Positions 35,079-35,135 of a stretch of 35,135 nt of DNA are shown one piece after another; the stretch's first letter is position 1; each line of letters opens with the position of its first letter. The translations under genes and the position numbers were made by a program. Source of the stretch: Hofstenia miamia (Eukaryota; Xenacoelomorpha; Acoela); the NCBI GenBank assembly GCA_004352715.1, contig SCFE01000028.1:567699-602833 (forward strand), written 5' to 3'. The notes beneath the pieces are model-generated. The model did no database searches, had not been told where the DNA came from, and saw only the letters and a list, made by a program, of their open reading frames with translations.

Positions 35079-35135
35079 GTTCAATAAACTTCATATAATG
35101 CTAAAACTATCAGTATCTTTAAAAAAGTTTTTTCA

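Overview
This is AT-rich animal nuclear DNA with spliced genes, many transposon-derived segments, (TA)n arrays and assembly gaps (1000 N at 661-1660, 137 N at 5882-6018, 124 N at 7634-7757, single n at 11120 and 12531). Several introns are only 40-50 bp long and there is much hAT and non-LTR debris. This fits a flatworm such as a planarian best. That is inference; a tunicate or another compact-intron invertebrate is not excluded.

Layout. 1-12.6 kb is gene-poor and holds mobile-element relics: a hAT end, two inverted non-LTR retrotransposon 3' ends around the 1-kb gap, three MITE-like elements (two with clear 8-bp target duplications, one with a degraded one), a decayed hAT transposase and further non-LTR tails. 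12.6-30.5 kb is one long plus-strand gene. I assembled 19 exons by following splice sites and phase; all join in frame. It encodes a Ser-rich N-terminus followed by a long coiled coil (about 705 residues, or 780 if a duplicated exon pair is used twice) and looks ODF2/cenexin-like (centriole/cilium). Its introns hold an 831-bp repeat with a truncated copy, a 361-bp tandem repeat, small MITEs and a 1.3-kb tandem duplication that carries two exons.

Two genes lie on the minus strand. Inside intron 3 of the long gene is a possible three-exon gene for an 83-residue secreted peptide (21998 down to 21491). Its first exon was copied by the 1.3-kb duplication, and the copy has lost its splice donor. 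At 31806-32819 is a complete, intronless D-aspartate/D-amino-acid oxidase family gene. The last third expected of an ODF2 protein is not found after 30512, so the long gene either ends early or continues past the window with the oxidase nested in an intron.

The genes share no evident pathway; their relation is positional. 32.8-35.1 kb is mostly featureless except for a 362-bp hAT MITE with an 8-bp target duplication.
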